Source of the DNA: JAHEFU01 sp041395205
GTDB lineage: Bacteria; 4484-113; JAFGCY01
Length of the DNA: 64,000 nt
Assembly (NCBI GenBank): GCA_041395205.1
Contig: JAWLAZ010000001.1
Location: 992,001 to 1,056,000, forward strand
Direction of reading: 5' to 3'
Shown: positions 42,656 through 51,384 of the stretch, in pieces
Layout of the letters: each line of letters opens with the position of its first letter
Position numbering within the stretch: the first letter of the stretch is position 1
The notes under the pieces: generated by a model
Told to the model about the DNA's origin: nothing
Databases searched by the model: none
The model's input: the letters and a program-made list of their open reading frames with translations, nothing else
Made by a program: the position numbers and the translations under genes

Positions 42656-44095
42656 GTGGGTGGCAGAGGGGACAAATGGAAGACAGCAGGGAACCGCAGA
42701 AAGTGGTGGCTGATCGCCGCCCTGCTGCTGCTGGCAACGGCCATCGGTCTCCAGCTCTGGATCACCCGTGTGGTGCCCAGTGGCGATCCGCTCTACGACC
42801 GCTATCAGGCGGCATGGCTGGCAAGCAAGCGCTGGTCGGTGGGACTGGCAATCCTGCCCCTGTCCTCCACTCCGGGGCCGCAGGGCCTGTACTGCGGAAT
42901 TGACGACGCTGTCCTCGCCGGCTGGGAGGACGAATTCGGTGATGATCCGCGCTACTGGGAGCTGCGCTTCTTCAATGAGGCCGCACTGCGCGGCGCTCTG
43001 CCGCTGAGGCTCAGTGCCCCCGATGAGCCGGAGGATCCGCAGAGCTTCCGCTCCGCGCCTGCGGTGCGGCATCTGGCCCGGGCGCAGGAGCTGGGGGTGG
43101 CGGATGGCCATCTGCTGGATCTGCTTGAGCCATACAGATATGCTAGTCTGTTCAGGCATCATGCCTACCGGATTGAGCAGGCCGGCAGCCGCGAGGCAGC
43201 GGTTGCAGCCAACCGGGCATTTGAAGAGGCCGAACTGGAAATACTCGACAGTGCGATTGAGGCCAGTCCCGGCAGTGCCTGGCCCTGCTATGAGAAGTTC
43301 CTCGCCCTCAACACCTATGGCGTTGACAGCGAACTGGTTGAGCTGCTGGAAAAGGGAAACTGCCTGCCCTGTGAGCGGCGCACACCCTTTCCGCTGTCCT
43401 TGCTGGAATCGCGAGCTGCGGGCGGAAACATCGGCAACCATATTCTGGCAGGCAGCATCCTTGAGGTGCAGCAGCATCTCGTGTTCGGCAACTGGAACAC
43501 TCTGGAGCTGAAGACCGTGATGAAGGAGCTCGTGGTTGCCAGCCCCGACACGGGACTGGAGCGCTCGATGGATGCCGTCTACCAGATGAGCCTGCGCGAG
43601 GGGGTCGCCGATGACGCCTTTGCTCCCGCACTCGCTTATGTGGCCCTGCAGCTGACGCTCGTGAATGCCGGTGACGGGCTGGATGCAACGGGGCGGCAGC
43701 AGCTGCTCTACCAGGTCGGCCTGGTGGATGCCCTGCAGGCGGGACGGTTGCAATGGCAGGAGCTGGCCCGGCATGAACACCCGGATGCCTGGTATGAAAC
43801 CATGATCGGCTGGCTGGATGACTACCCCGAAAGCAAGGTCAGTTTCAGCCGGCAGGAATTCAAGCCCCTGTCCTGGAGCGGGCGTGGCAACGGCAGCTTT
43901 GACGAGCCGGAACACAGCCGGCTTGAGCGCTGGAACTGGCAGTATCCGCAGCACCGTTATCCGGCGCTGGCCAGGCTATACAGCTCCGGGCAGGAATACG
44001 AAGAACGGCATATCGAGCCATACTTCGGGAAGCTGCGCTCATTCCACATCGGCCGGTATGACGAACGCAACTACCATCAGGGAATAGATCCCTAG
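42656..44095 (+). CDS. Membrane-anchored protein, DRxQ/WExxFG family, copy 4
   Basis: The 479-residue product starts with GTG; TAAAGT at 42644-42649 is 6 nt upstream, which fits a leaderless message, and AGGGA lies inside that gap. One membrane segment (WWLIAALLLLATAIGL) is followed by DPLYDRYQAAWL, VLAGWEDEFGDDPRYWELR, TPFPLSLLE and NHILAGSILEV. The own promoter implied here suggests it is expressed separately from copies 1-3. Confidence 0.75.
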   Translation: MGGRGDKWKTAGNRRKWWLIAALLLLATAIGLQLWITRVVPSGDPLYDRYQAAWLASKRWSVGLAILPLSSTPGPQGLYCGIDDAVLAGWEDEFGDDPRYWELRFFNEAALRGALPLRLSAPDEPEDPQSFRSAPAVRHLARAQELGVADGHLLDLLEPYRYASLFRHHAYRIEQAGSREAAVAANRAFEEAELEILDSAIEASPGSAWPCYEKFLALNTYGVDSELVELLEKGNCLPCERRTPFPLSLLESRAAGGNIGNHILAGSILEVQQHLVFGNWNTLELKTVMKELVVASPDTGLERSMDAVYQMSLREGVADDAFAPALAYVALQLTLVNAGDGLDATGRQQLLYQVGLVDALQAGRLQWQELARHEHPDAWYETMIGWLDDYPESKVSFSRQEFKPLSWSGRGNGSFDEPEHSRLERWNWQYPQHRYPALARLYSSGQEYEERHIEPYFGKLRSFHIGRYDERNYHQGIDP

Positions 44096-44523
44096 CAGAC
44101 TGCGAATGTATTCGGGGAAGGAAAAGGCCAGATTGCAGCAGGCTCTGAGGCATCACAGATCCTGACTCCGCTGCGCGTCCGGGCGCGTGAAATCGCCTCC
44201 ATCCGCGTTGTCAGACCAGTGCTGGCGGGCTTTGTTCCCGGGCGCGGGAATTTTCCCGTCCCTGCAGAAATTCCACAATTGCCTTGGCTTCGTCCCCGGA
44301 ATCCGGTCGGCCCAGCACAGGACTGGAAAAACCGGGCAGAGTTATACCCCTGATTCACGGATTTCACACGTTTCCGTGAGCGCTTCGGCGAAAAATCTCC
44401 CGAAAGGCAGGTAACTCGATCCCGTGCATCGCGTCCCCTGAACGCATGGGCCCAGGAATCACCAGGGAGTCAACCGGCGGCGAGTTGTCCTGGCAACGAG
44501 CAGTCCGCCGGCAAGGAGACGAC
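44096..44523. other. Leader region before the DUF4331 pair
   Basis: No gene is supported in these 430 bases. AACTCG near 44412 is complementary to CGAGTT near 44482, and shorter hairpins lie between, so the leader could be structured. No known riboswitch class could be recognised. Confidence 0.4.
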
Positions 44524-45174
44524 ATGCGAAGCAATACGGTATCAATTCTGGCAACCGGCCTCGCGGGGGGAGCGGCATGCCTCGCGGCCTGCCTCTGGCC
44601 GCTCGCGCCGGGCAATGCCTCGGACCACTTCGAGGCACCACTGGTGCAGGCGGATCCCGCGATGGACATCACCGACCTCTACCTGTTCGGGGGCAGCGCG
44701 GGCAAGACCGTCGCCGTGATCAACTACGCCGGGCTCAACCAGAGCCTGACGCAGCCCACGCAGAGCGGTACATACAGCGACCAGGCGCTCTACACCCTGC
44801 ACATTGACAACACCGGTGACGACGTGGAGGACCTGCAGGTGCATGTGCGCTTCGGCAGGGACTCCGGGGGGAACTGGGGCGTGCAGGTCACGGGGCTGCC
44901 GGGCAGTGACGGGCCGCTGAGCGGTCCGGTGGAGCAGGTGCTGACTGACGGCAGTGGCAACATGCTGTTCGCCGGCCGCCGCGACGACCCCTTCTTCTTC
45001 GATGCCCAGGGCTACCTGGACACGCTCTCCAGCGGGGATCTGATGATCCGCAACGACCGCGACTTCCTCGCGGGGATGAACTGCACGAGCATCGTGCTGG
45101 AGTTCGACACCGCCGCGGCGCTGCAGGGTGGCAGCGCGCTCGGCTGCTGGGCGACCAGCGGGAGGCTGAAGTGA
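44524..45174 (+). CDS. DUF4331 protein, N-terminal half
   Basis: The 216-residue exported protein starts with ATG 44524 after AAGGAG. After a signal-like segment it enters DUF4331 with ASDHFEAPLVQADPAMDITD, the strand YSDQALYTLHIDNTGDD, and AGRRDDPFFFDAQGY, NCTSIVLEF. DUF4331 proteins are secreted and normally contain both halves in one chain of 450 or more residues. Here the protein stops after the first half and the second half follows in the next gene, joined by a TGATG overlap. Role unknown; in several phyla the family is found with TPR proteins, as here. Confidence 0.85.
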   Translation: MRSNTVSILATGLAGGAACLAACLWPLAPGNASDHFEAPLVQADPAMDITDLYLFGGSAGKTVAVINYAGLNQSLTQPTQSGTYSDQALYTLHIDNTGDDVEDLQVHVRFGRDSGGNWGVQVTGLPGSDGPLSGPVEQVLTDGSGNMLFAGRRDDPFFFDAQGYLDTLSSGDLMIRNDRDFLAGMNCTSIVLEFDTAAALQGGSALGCWATSGRLK

Positions 45175-45791
45175 TGAAGCAAGCGACCATCCGGATGAAC
45201 ATGAAGCATGCCGCGCTGGCAACGCTGGCGCTCGTGAGCCTGGCGGGCTGCGGTGGCGGCGGCAATGGCGACGGTGACGATGGTTTCGCCTTCTCCACGG
45301 CCAGCGCCTCACAGTATGTGCAGATTGACAGCCATGCCATGCCTGAGGCAGGCACGGCGCTGATCGAGGCAGCCAACGGTCTTGGCGGCACGGCCCTGCG
45401 GGACAGCTACAACAGCATGTCCCCCACGCAGCGCGGCAGCAGCTTCAATGCCGAGATCGGCGCCAGCCTGGAACTGTTCCACACGGCGCTCGATGACGAC
45501 CTGACTGGGCTCGGGCTCAGCCCGGCGACACCGCAGCAGGCGCTCTCGCAGGGTGCGCCGCTGGTGGTGCCGGAGGTGATGCGCTACAATCCGGCCCAGC
45601 CCGCGAGCTTCCCCAACGGCCGCGCCCTGAGCGACCGGGTGGTGGACATCACCCTCGCCGTGGTGCTGCTGGACCTCACGGCCCAGGGCCAGGGGGTCAC
45701 GACCTTCGCGGACCTGCCGCTCAACCCGGCGGGGAATGACAAGGCTTTCCTGCCTGCCTTCCCTTACCTCGCGGCACCGCACGACAGCTGA
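45174..45791 (+). CDS. DUF4331 protein, C-terminal half, lipoprotein
   Basis: The 205-residue product has a lipobox (LALVSLAGCGGGG) and a Gly/Asp-rich linker. A DUF4331 C-terminal domain follows: YVQIDSHAMPEAGTALI, SFNAEIGASLELFHTAL, PNGRALSDRVVDITL and the ending KAFLPAFPYLAAPH. The upstream GTG at 45171 is a possible alternative start. Together with 44524 it rebuilds one DUF4331 protein from two chains, of which this half is membrane-anchored. Confidence 0.83.
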   Translation: MKQATIRMNMKHAALATLALVSLAGCGGGGNGDGDDGFAFSTASASQYVQIDSHAMPEAGTALIEAANGLGGTALRDSYNSMSPTQRGSSFNAEIGASLELFHTALDDDLTGLGLSPATPQQALSQGAPLVVPEVMRYNPAQPASFPNGRALSDRVVDITLAVVLLDLTAQGQGVTTFADLPLNPAGNDKAFLPAFPYLAAPHDS

Positions 45792-45795
45792 TGAT

Positions 45796-45836
45796 GGAGG
45801 CCGGAGGAGGTACGGGCGAGGGAGTGCCCGGCCTCC
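45796..45836 (+). terminator. GC-rich hairpin between the DUF4331 pair and the TPR gene
   Basis: GGAGGCCGG (45796-45804) pairs with CCGGCCTCC (45828-45836). It has no T tail, so it may attenuate transcription or protect mRNA ends rather than terminate. Confidence 0.45.
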
Positions 45837-45848
45837 ACCGGAGAAGTT

Positions 45849-47168
45849 ATGCAACATATCCCGATCAACCCAATCACAATCCTGCTGGCAATGCTGCTGC
45901 TGGCCGGCTGCAATGCCGCCCCGGCGGAGCCCGTTGCCAGACAGGTGCAGCAGGCGGACGCAGCTCTTGACTGTGAGTCGATGCTGCAGGAGCTGGACCG
46001 GCACATTGCCAGTGTGCAGGCGCGGCTGGCAATGCAGCCACGGAGCTGGCCGGATCATGAGCTGCTGGCCAATGACCACTTGCTGCGCGCCCGGCTGAGC
46101 GGTGACTACGCCGCCTACGGCCTGGCACAGCAGGCCCTGGAAGAGGCCTTTTTGTGCGCCGCTCCCGGCTGCGGTCCCTTCCTGAGCCGGGCCCGGCTGA
46201 ACTTCAGCATGCACCGGATTGACGTAGTGGAGGCGGACCTGCGGATGCTGGAGTCCGCCGCGGTCCCGGATGCAACCTCGCTGGCGGAAGCAGCTGCGCT
46301 GCGGGCCGATCTGGCGCTCTGTCATGGCGAATTCCGCCATGCGCGGGAGCTGTTCCGGGAAGCTGCAACACGGTCCCGTACGCCGCAGCTGCTGGGGCGG
46401 ATGGCCCAGGCTGAACTGGACTGCGGTGATCCGCAGGCTGCGGCGGAGCTGCTGGATGAGGCACTCGCGCTGACGGGGAATGGCAAGCCGCTGGCCCGGG
46501 CCGTGCTGCTGCTGCAGCGCTCCGCGCTGGAACAGCTTTCCGGCAGGACTGAGGATGCACTGCACAGTGCGCGCCAGGCGGATGCAGTGCTGCCCGGCTG
46601 GTGGCAGGCTGAGGCCCGGCTGCTGGAATTGCAGGCGGATGCCCTGGATGCTGAGAGCGCAGTGCAGCGCTGGAGCAGTCTGGCAACGCGCAGCGGGCAG
46701 CCGGAACAGCTGGACGCCCTGGCCCGCCTGCTGAGGCAAGTGGGCCGGGAAGAGGAGGCCCGGCGCTGGATTGCGCTCAGCAGCCGGATCCACATGCAGC
46801 GCATCTCGGAATATCCCGAGGCCAGCTACGGGCATGCCCTGGGGCATTATCTGGAATTCGGCGAGGACCCGCAGCGCGTGCTGCAGATTGCCCGCACGGC
46901 ATATGCGGCCAGGCAGGATGCGGCAACCTCCGTCGGACTGGCGCAGGCACTCAGGCAAGCGGGCCAGCCGCAGGCCGCACTGCAGCTGCTGGAGCAGTGC
47001 TTCGCAGCTGGGCTGGACAATCTGCCGGCGCATCTGCTGGCAATGCAGCTGTATGCCGAAGCAGGCGATCAGGAAGCTGAGGCTCTGCAGCGGAAAGCCG
47101 CACTGCGGCTGAATCCACAGGCTTTGGAATTGGATGCTCAACAGCTCTGGCATGGGCATGTCCACTGA
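45849..47168 (+). CDS. TPR-like lipoprotein
   Basis: The 439-residue product has a lipobox (LLAMLLLAGC, Cys near residue 21). The rest is helical repeats of TPR type, for example ADLALCHGEFRHARELFREAA, AQAELDCGDPQAAAELLDEAL and LAQALRQAGQPQAALQLLEQC. It follows the DUF4331 pair by 57 nt with only the hairpin between, so it belongs to the same unit. It probably scaffolds other envelope proteins. Confidence 0.85.
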   Translation: MQHIPINPITILLAMLLLAGCNAAPAEPVARQVQQADAALDCESMLQELDRHIASVQARLAMQPRSWPDHELLANDHLLRARLSGDYAAYGLAQQALEEAFLCAAPGCGPFLSRARLNFSMHRIDVVEADLRMLESAAVPDATSLAEAAALRADLALCHGEFRHARELFREAATRSRTPQLLGRMAQAELDCGDPQAAAELLDEALALTGNGKPLARAVLLLQRSALEQLSGRTEDALHSARQADAVLPGWWQAEARLLELQADALDAESAVQRWSSLATRSGQPEQLDALARLLRQVGREEEARRWIALSSRIHMQRISEYPEASYGHALGHYLEFGEDPQRVLQIARTAYAARQDAATSVGLAQALRQAGQPQAALQLLEQCFAAGLDNLPAHLLAMQLYAEAGDQEAEALQRKAALRLNPQALELDAQQLWHGHVH

Positions 47169-47172
47169 GGGA

Positions 47173-47223
47173 GTCCGGTAGTCGGACATGCAATAGAGCG
47201 CATATACATATATGTATATGCGC
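47173..47223. promoter_or_regulatory. Hairpin and perfect 26-bp palindrome
   Basis: GTCCG-GTAGT-CGGAC (47173-47187) directly follows the TPR gene. Positions 47198-47223 are a perfect 26-bp palindrome, GCGCATATACATA and its complement, with no central loop. As DNA it could be an operator for a dimeric regulator; as RNA the first hairpin may end the TPR message. It lies 59 nt before the serine hydrolase start. Confidence 0.6.
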
Positions 47224-47282
47224 GGAGCTGGATGGATTCCCCCGTTCAAGGTGAATCAGCCTGAGCGGTGTATGCTGGACGC

Positions 47283-48467
47283 ATGCACGGCAAAGCTGCC
47301 AGAAGCAGACTGCGGACCATTGCCCGCCTGATCCGCTGGGGGCCGCCGCTCTCGCTGACGCTTGTCATGCTGCTGCTGGTGCAGCGGCAATGCACGGCCG
47401 GCGATCAGCCACTCGAAACGGAAAGGCTGGCCGTCGGTACGCTTGTGCTGGATGCCGGCATTGAGAGCATCGAGGTCCATGGACCGCTGAACCGCAAGGA
47501 TGCAGCGCCTGAAGCAGCTGCGGAGAGCTTCTTCCATATCGGTTCCAACACCAAGGCCATGACCGCCACGATGCTCGCGCTGCTGGTCGAGCAGGGCCTG
47601 CTGGACTGGGACAGCACGGTGGCGGAGGTCTGGCCGGAGCAGGCTGCGGACTTCCATGAGCAGATGCGCGATGTGACGCTGCAGGAACTGCTGACGCATC
47701 GCAGCGGGATGCAGGCCTTCACTGACGGGACGGAATGGCAGGCGGTACCGGCCCGCAAAGGTGATGCCCGCCAGCGCCGCCGGGAGTTCTCGCACTGGCT
47801 GCTGGGCCAGCCACCGAAGCTGCGGCGTGGGAAGTATCTGTACAGCAATGCGGACTACGGCGTGGCGAGTGCGATGGCGGAGGAACGCAGCGGGCAGAGC
47901 TGGGAACAGCTGATGCAGGAACGCCTGTTCGGGCCGCTGGGGATGGATGTGCAGTTCGGCTGGCCGCTGGACCGGGACAGTGCGCAGCCCACGGGATACT
48001 ACTCCGGAAAGGGTCAACTGAGAGCATACGGTCGGGCCCAGGGCTACGTCCTGCCGGTGGAGATTGCTGCCGCCGCGGATCTGAGCATGCCGCTCGGGGA
48101 GTATGCGAAGTTCCTGCGCCTGCATCTGGACGGACTGTCCGGCAGCCCGCGCCTGCTCAGTGCACAGAGCTTCGCGCACCTGCATGAGCCCGCCGGGCAC
48201 TATGCCTGCGGCTGGATCGTGCTGGACAGGGAGATTGAAACGCCGCAGGGCAGCAGCACGGAGCGCATCTCGACACATAACGGCAGCACGCGCACCTTCT
48301 ACATCCATGCCCTGATCAACCAGACCCGGGGGATTGCCGGTGCAGCGGTTGTCAATTGCGGTGGCGATGCGGCACGGGAACTGACCACCACATTGCTGGA
48401 TGGACTGCTTGCCGGGGCACAGCAGTCTGGAACTGGGCAGGATGCACAGCCCGCCGATCCACGCTAG
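47283..48467 (+). CDS. Serine hydrolase of the beta-lactamase / class C PBP fold
   Basis: The 394-residue protein has an N-terminal membrane segment (LSLTLVMLLLVQRQ). Catalytic motifs are SxxK in HIGSNTKAMTATM near residue 88, YxN in YLYSNADYGVA, and HNG (HNGSTRTF) in place of KTG. Such proteins include esterases, D-aminopeptidases and peptidases; an antibiotic-resistance role is unlikely. TATGCT at 47271-47276 is 6 nt before the ATG, so a leaderless message is expected. It may act on cell-envelope peptides or esters. Confidence 0.88.
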   Translation: MHGKAARSRLRTIARLIRWGPPLSLTLVMLLLVQRQCTAGDQPLETERLAVGTLVLDAGIESIEVHGPLNRKDAAPEAAAESFFHIGSNTKAMTATMLALLVEQGLLDWDSTVAEVWPEQAADFHEQMRDVTLQELLTHRSGMQAFTDGTEWQAVPARKGDARQRRREFSHWLLGQPPKLRRGKYLYSNADYGVASAMAEERSGQSWEQLMQERLFGPLGMDVQFGWPLDRDSAQPTGYYSGKGQLRAYGRAQGYVLPVEIAAAADLSMPLGEYAKFLRLHLDGLSGSPRLLSAQSFAHLHEPAGHYACGWIVLDREIETPQGSSTERISTHNGSTRTFYIHALINQTRGIAGAAVVNCGGDAARELTTTLLDGLLAGAQQSGTGQDAQPADPR

Positions 48468-48542
48468 AATTGAAGCAGGCTGCGATGCGTGGCCGCGGGG
48501 CGCAGGATGCGCCAACGGCAACCTGCTGATTCCGGAGTGAGT

Positions 48543-50897
48543 ATGAAACAGGCCCTGACAATGGCAATCCTGTGCTGCCTGCTGTTCTGCGCCGCCTGTG
48601 GCGCGGCGAAGGAGCGGAGCAGCGCTGAGCTGGCCCCGGCCCTGGGAGAGAGCGCCCTGGCGGGACAGCTGCCCGGGCTGCCCGAGGATACCTGGAGCGA
48701 GGCGGCGGAGCGCAGTGCGCGGGCGATCTTCAGCTACGAGCTGGAGGCCACCAGCGCCTATCAGACCAACGGCGACTTCCTCTTCCCCAGTGATCTGGCG
48801 CTGCTGTCGGACTCCGGTGAACTGCGCTATGCGATCTTCCGCTTCGGCGGGATCGATCCGCAGGCGATCGTCACCGCGCTGGAGGTGCATCTGCTCAACA
48901 ACGCCGAGGAGGCCGAGCTGCACTTCGGACTGGCGGACTTCACAAGCGGCCGCTGGGAGTTCATCACGCAGACCGCCAGCACCAGCCCTGCGGATTTCGA
49001 GCTGCGGGACAGCTTCGACCCCGGGCGGCATGTCAGCCCCGGCTTCGCCTGCTACCTGGCGGTGGTGGTCACACAGCCGGACAGTGCCGTGGAAATTGAC
49101 AAGCTGGTGATCAGCGCGGACGGTGACTCAGTGCCGCCCCTGAATTTCTTTGCCAGTGATGCGCTGTATGGCGACCGGGTGCAGCTCAACTGGGATGCCG
49201 TGCCGAATGCCGACAGCTACCAGCTGTTCTACAAGCTGGCCAGCGCCGGAGAGGAGGCCTGGGAGCTTTTGAAGACTGTGCCGGGGGACAAGACGACGGT
49301 CAACCATGAGGATGACTTCACGCCGCCCTGCCTGTATGACGTGCTCTACGACTACAAACTGCGGGCCCTGGCCGGTGAGCAGTTCTCTAAGTTCAGCAAT
49401 GTTGACAGCGGCTACCGCCGCACGCCTGCACCGTATTTCCTGCAGGCGACGGACCGCATGTTCCCCGACCGCGTGGAGCTGTGGTTCCCGCAGATCTTCG
49501 AGGACAACTTCACGATCGATGTCTTCCGCGATGGGCTGAGGATCGCCGACGACGTGACGGTGGACCCGCCGGATCTTCTGGAACCCTACATGATGTGGGC
49601 CGACACTGCGGCGCCGGACGTGCTGGAACATGAGTATTTCATCGTTGTCAACGGCAGCGAGGGCTCCAGTGAACCGAGCCCGCAGGACACCGGCTGCCGC
49701 GGCCAGAGCAGCAATTCCAGGCTGCGCGTGGCCTTCGAGCCAGCCGCTTTCCTGGCGAGCGGGCTAATCATCGGTCCGGAGGGCAGCGAGCAGATCGCCT
49801 ATGCCTTCCACAATACGGATGACGACACCGTGGAGTTCATGCATCTAGATCCCTTCGTGATCGGCCTGCCCGCCCGCGAGGTGGTGCAGTCGGTCTCGCT
49901 GACCTCCAATGACATCAGCATCGATAGCCTGGCCCGCGATGGCCGGCCCTACCTGGCCTACTCCAGCGATGATGACAACTTCGCCGCGGAGGGCCTGTGG
50001 CTGGCCTGGCCCACGCCGGTGCTGCCCACTGAGGATGAGGACTGGCAGACCCTGCTGCTGGATGAGGGCAGCCTGCGCGGCGACCGCATCGCAATGGCGA
50101 ACTTCGCTGGCGGAATCGGCATCCTCTACCTGATATCGCCGTTTGGCAGCAGCGACACGATCCTGAAGTTCTGCTGGATTCCGGACCCCGCTGGCGGGCC
50201 GATCACGGATGTCGAGCTGCATCCGGTGCGCACTTACGCCGATCTCGAGGAGCATATGCTGGCATTTGACATGGTTGAGCTGCAGGGCCTGCCCTATGTG
50301 CTCTATGGGCTGGGCATCCAGGGCACATCCCGGCTGTATGCGATGCGGGCGGGGCATGTGCCTCCGCAGGGTGATCTGGACTGGCAGGAGCACCTGGCGG
50401 TGGACTTCCTGCAGCAGTATGGCTCAGCCCAGGACATTGACATGGTTGTGCATGACGGCCGGCTGCATGCCGCGGTCGGAGTGGGCAACGGCGAGACGGA
50501 TACCTTCCTGGTCGCGATCAACGGGATGGTCGATGTGCCCAGCTCCGGCAACCACTGGGGCGGCAGCATCGTGGCCGACACGGAAGGAATAACCGCCCAG
50601 GGTGTATCGCTGCTGTTCAGTGGCGATGTACCCTACATCGCCGTCAACCTGCCGATCTTCCGTTATCCGCAGCTCTACACTTCCGTCGGTCCTGACAACG
50701 GCTTCGGCTTCGGGCCGCAGCAGTGGATCAGGTTCGAGCTGAACAACAATCCGGATCTGGATGGGATCCGCGGCCGGCCCAACCTGCTGGATTTCAGGGG
50801 CCTGCTGATCATGAGCGGTGATCTGAAGGACATCGTGGCCGATGATGAGCGCGAACTCACACTGTTCTCGGTGCATTCCAAGGACATCGTCAACTGA
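48543..50897 (+). CDS. Large secreted lipoprotein with RW module and Fn3-like domains (family A)
   Basis: The 784-residue product has a lipobox (LLFCAACG, Cys near residue 19). The shared N-terminal module is at about residues 90-195 (LRYAIFRFGGIDP ... LHFGLADFTSGRWEF ... CYLAVVVTQ). Fn3-like strands (VPPLNFFASDALYGDRVQLNW) follow. The second half is propeller-like, with YLAYSSDDDN and GLWLAWPTP matching the 16851 protein. GGAGTGAG precedes the ATG. TAGAAT at 48465-48470 overlaps the previous stop codon and may be its promoter. Confidence 0.8.
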   Translation: MKQALTMAILCCLLFCAACGAAKERSSAELAPALGESALAGQLPGLPEDTWSEAAERSARAIFSYELEATSAYQTNGDFLFPSDLALLSDSGELRYAIFRFGGIDPQAIVTALEVHLLNNAEEAELHFGLADFTSGRWEFITQTASTSPADFELRDSFDPGRHVSPGFACYLAVVVTQPDSAVEIDKLVISADGDSVPPLNFFASDALYGDRVQLNWDAVPNADSYQLFYKLASAGEEAWELLKTVPGDKTTVNHEDDFTPPCLYDVLYDYKLRALAGEQFSKFSNVDSGYRRTPAPYFLQATDRMFPDRVELWFPQIFEDNFTIDVFRDGLRIADDVTVDPPDLLEPYMMWADTAAPDVLEHEYFIVVNGSEGSSEPSPQDTGCRGQSSNSRLRVAFEPAAFLASGLIIGPEGSEQIAYAFHNTDDDTVEFMHLDPFVIGLPAREVVQSVSLTSNDISIDSLARDGRPYLAYSSDDDNFAAEGLWLAWPTPVLPTEDEDWQTLLLDEGSLRGDRIAMANFAGGIGILYLISPFGSSDTILKFCWIPDPAGGPITDVELHPVRTYADLEEHMLAFDMVELQGLPYVLYGLGIQGTSRLYAMRAGHVPPQGDLDWQEHLAVDFLQQYGSAQDIDMVVHDGRLHAAVGVGNGETDTFLVAINGMVDVPSSGNHWGGSIVADTEGITAQGVSLLFSGDVPYIAVNLPIFRYPQLYTSVGPDNGFGFGPQQWIRFELNNNPDLDGIRGRPNLLDFRGLLIMSGDLKDIVADDERELTLFSVHSKDIVN

Positions 50898-51384
50898 ATG
50901 CTGCCGCAGTCCGGCGTGCCGAGGGTGTGTCCCGGCTTTCCCGCGAGGACATGCCCCTGGTCGCCCTGAAAGGCGGTGTGATCGGTTTCCTGCGCGTGTT
51001 CGTGGCGCTGGGGGAGGATGCCGGGCGTGGGCTGGGCTGTGGACGCTGGATCATGTTTGAGCTTCACGTGAACACCGGGTATGTGGACCTAATCGGCAGG
51101 CCGGTCCTGTTCGCAGTCTGAGAGCTGCTGCTGATGCTCGGAACATCCCTGACAATGACCCAGGTGATGAATGCCGCTTCGCGCAGTTCGTTGAGCAGGG
51201 CAAGCAACTCATGTCTGCAAGGGCTGCGAATGCTGCAGATGACCGATGGTTAAGTCCGGATTAAATCCAGTGAGGCAGGCGTTCTCCGGCGCCTCAATTG
51301 AGCCGTATGGACAGCCATTCTCTCGCATTGCCGAGCCGGACGGTCTATAATGACAACCCGAAGAATTGAAACGGGAGTCTGACA
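50898..51384. other. Intergenic region with a TATAAT box
   Basis: No gene is supported in these 490 bases. GAGGC and GCCTC near 51270-51295 form a loose hairpin. TATAAT at 51346-51351 is the probable -10 of the 51385 gene, giving a leader of about 27 nt that contains GGGAG. No clear -35 was found. Confidence 0.55.

Noticed and set aside
44096..44523. Riboswitch before the DUF4331 genes
   Set aside because: Some complementarity is seen but no known class consensus could be matched.
45309..49031. Long minus-strand ORFs opposite the TPR and serine hydrolase genes
   Set aside because: Shadows with Gln/Arg/His-rich composition; the plus-strand genes have lipobox and catalytic motifs.
50927..51121. 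Plus-strand 64-codon ORF
   Set aside because: No ribosome site, no domain, and atypical composition.
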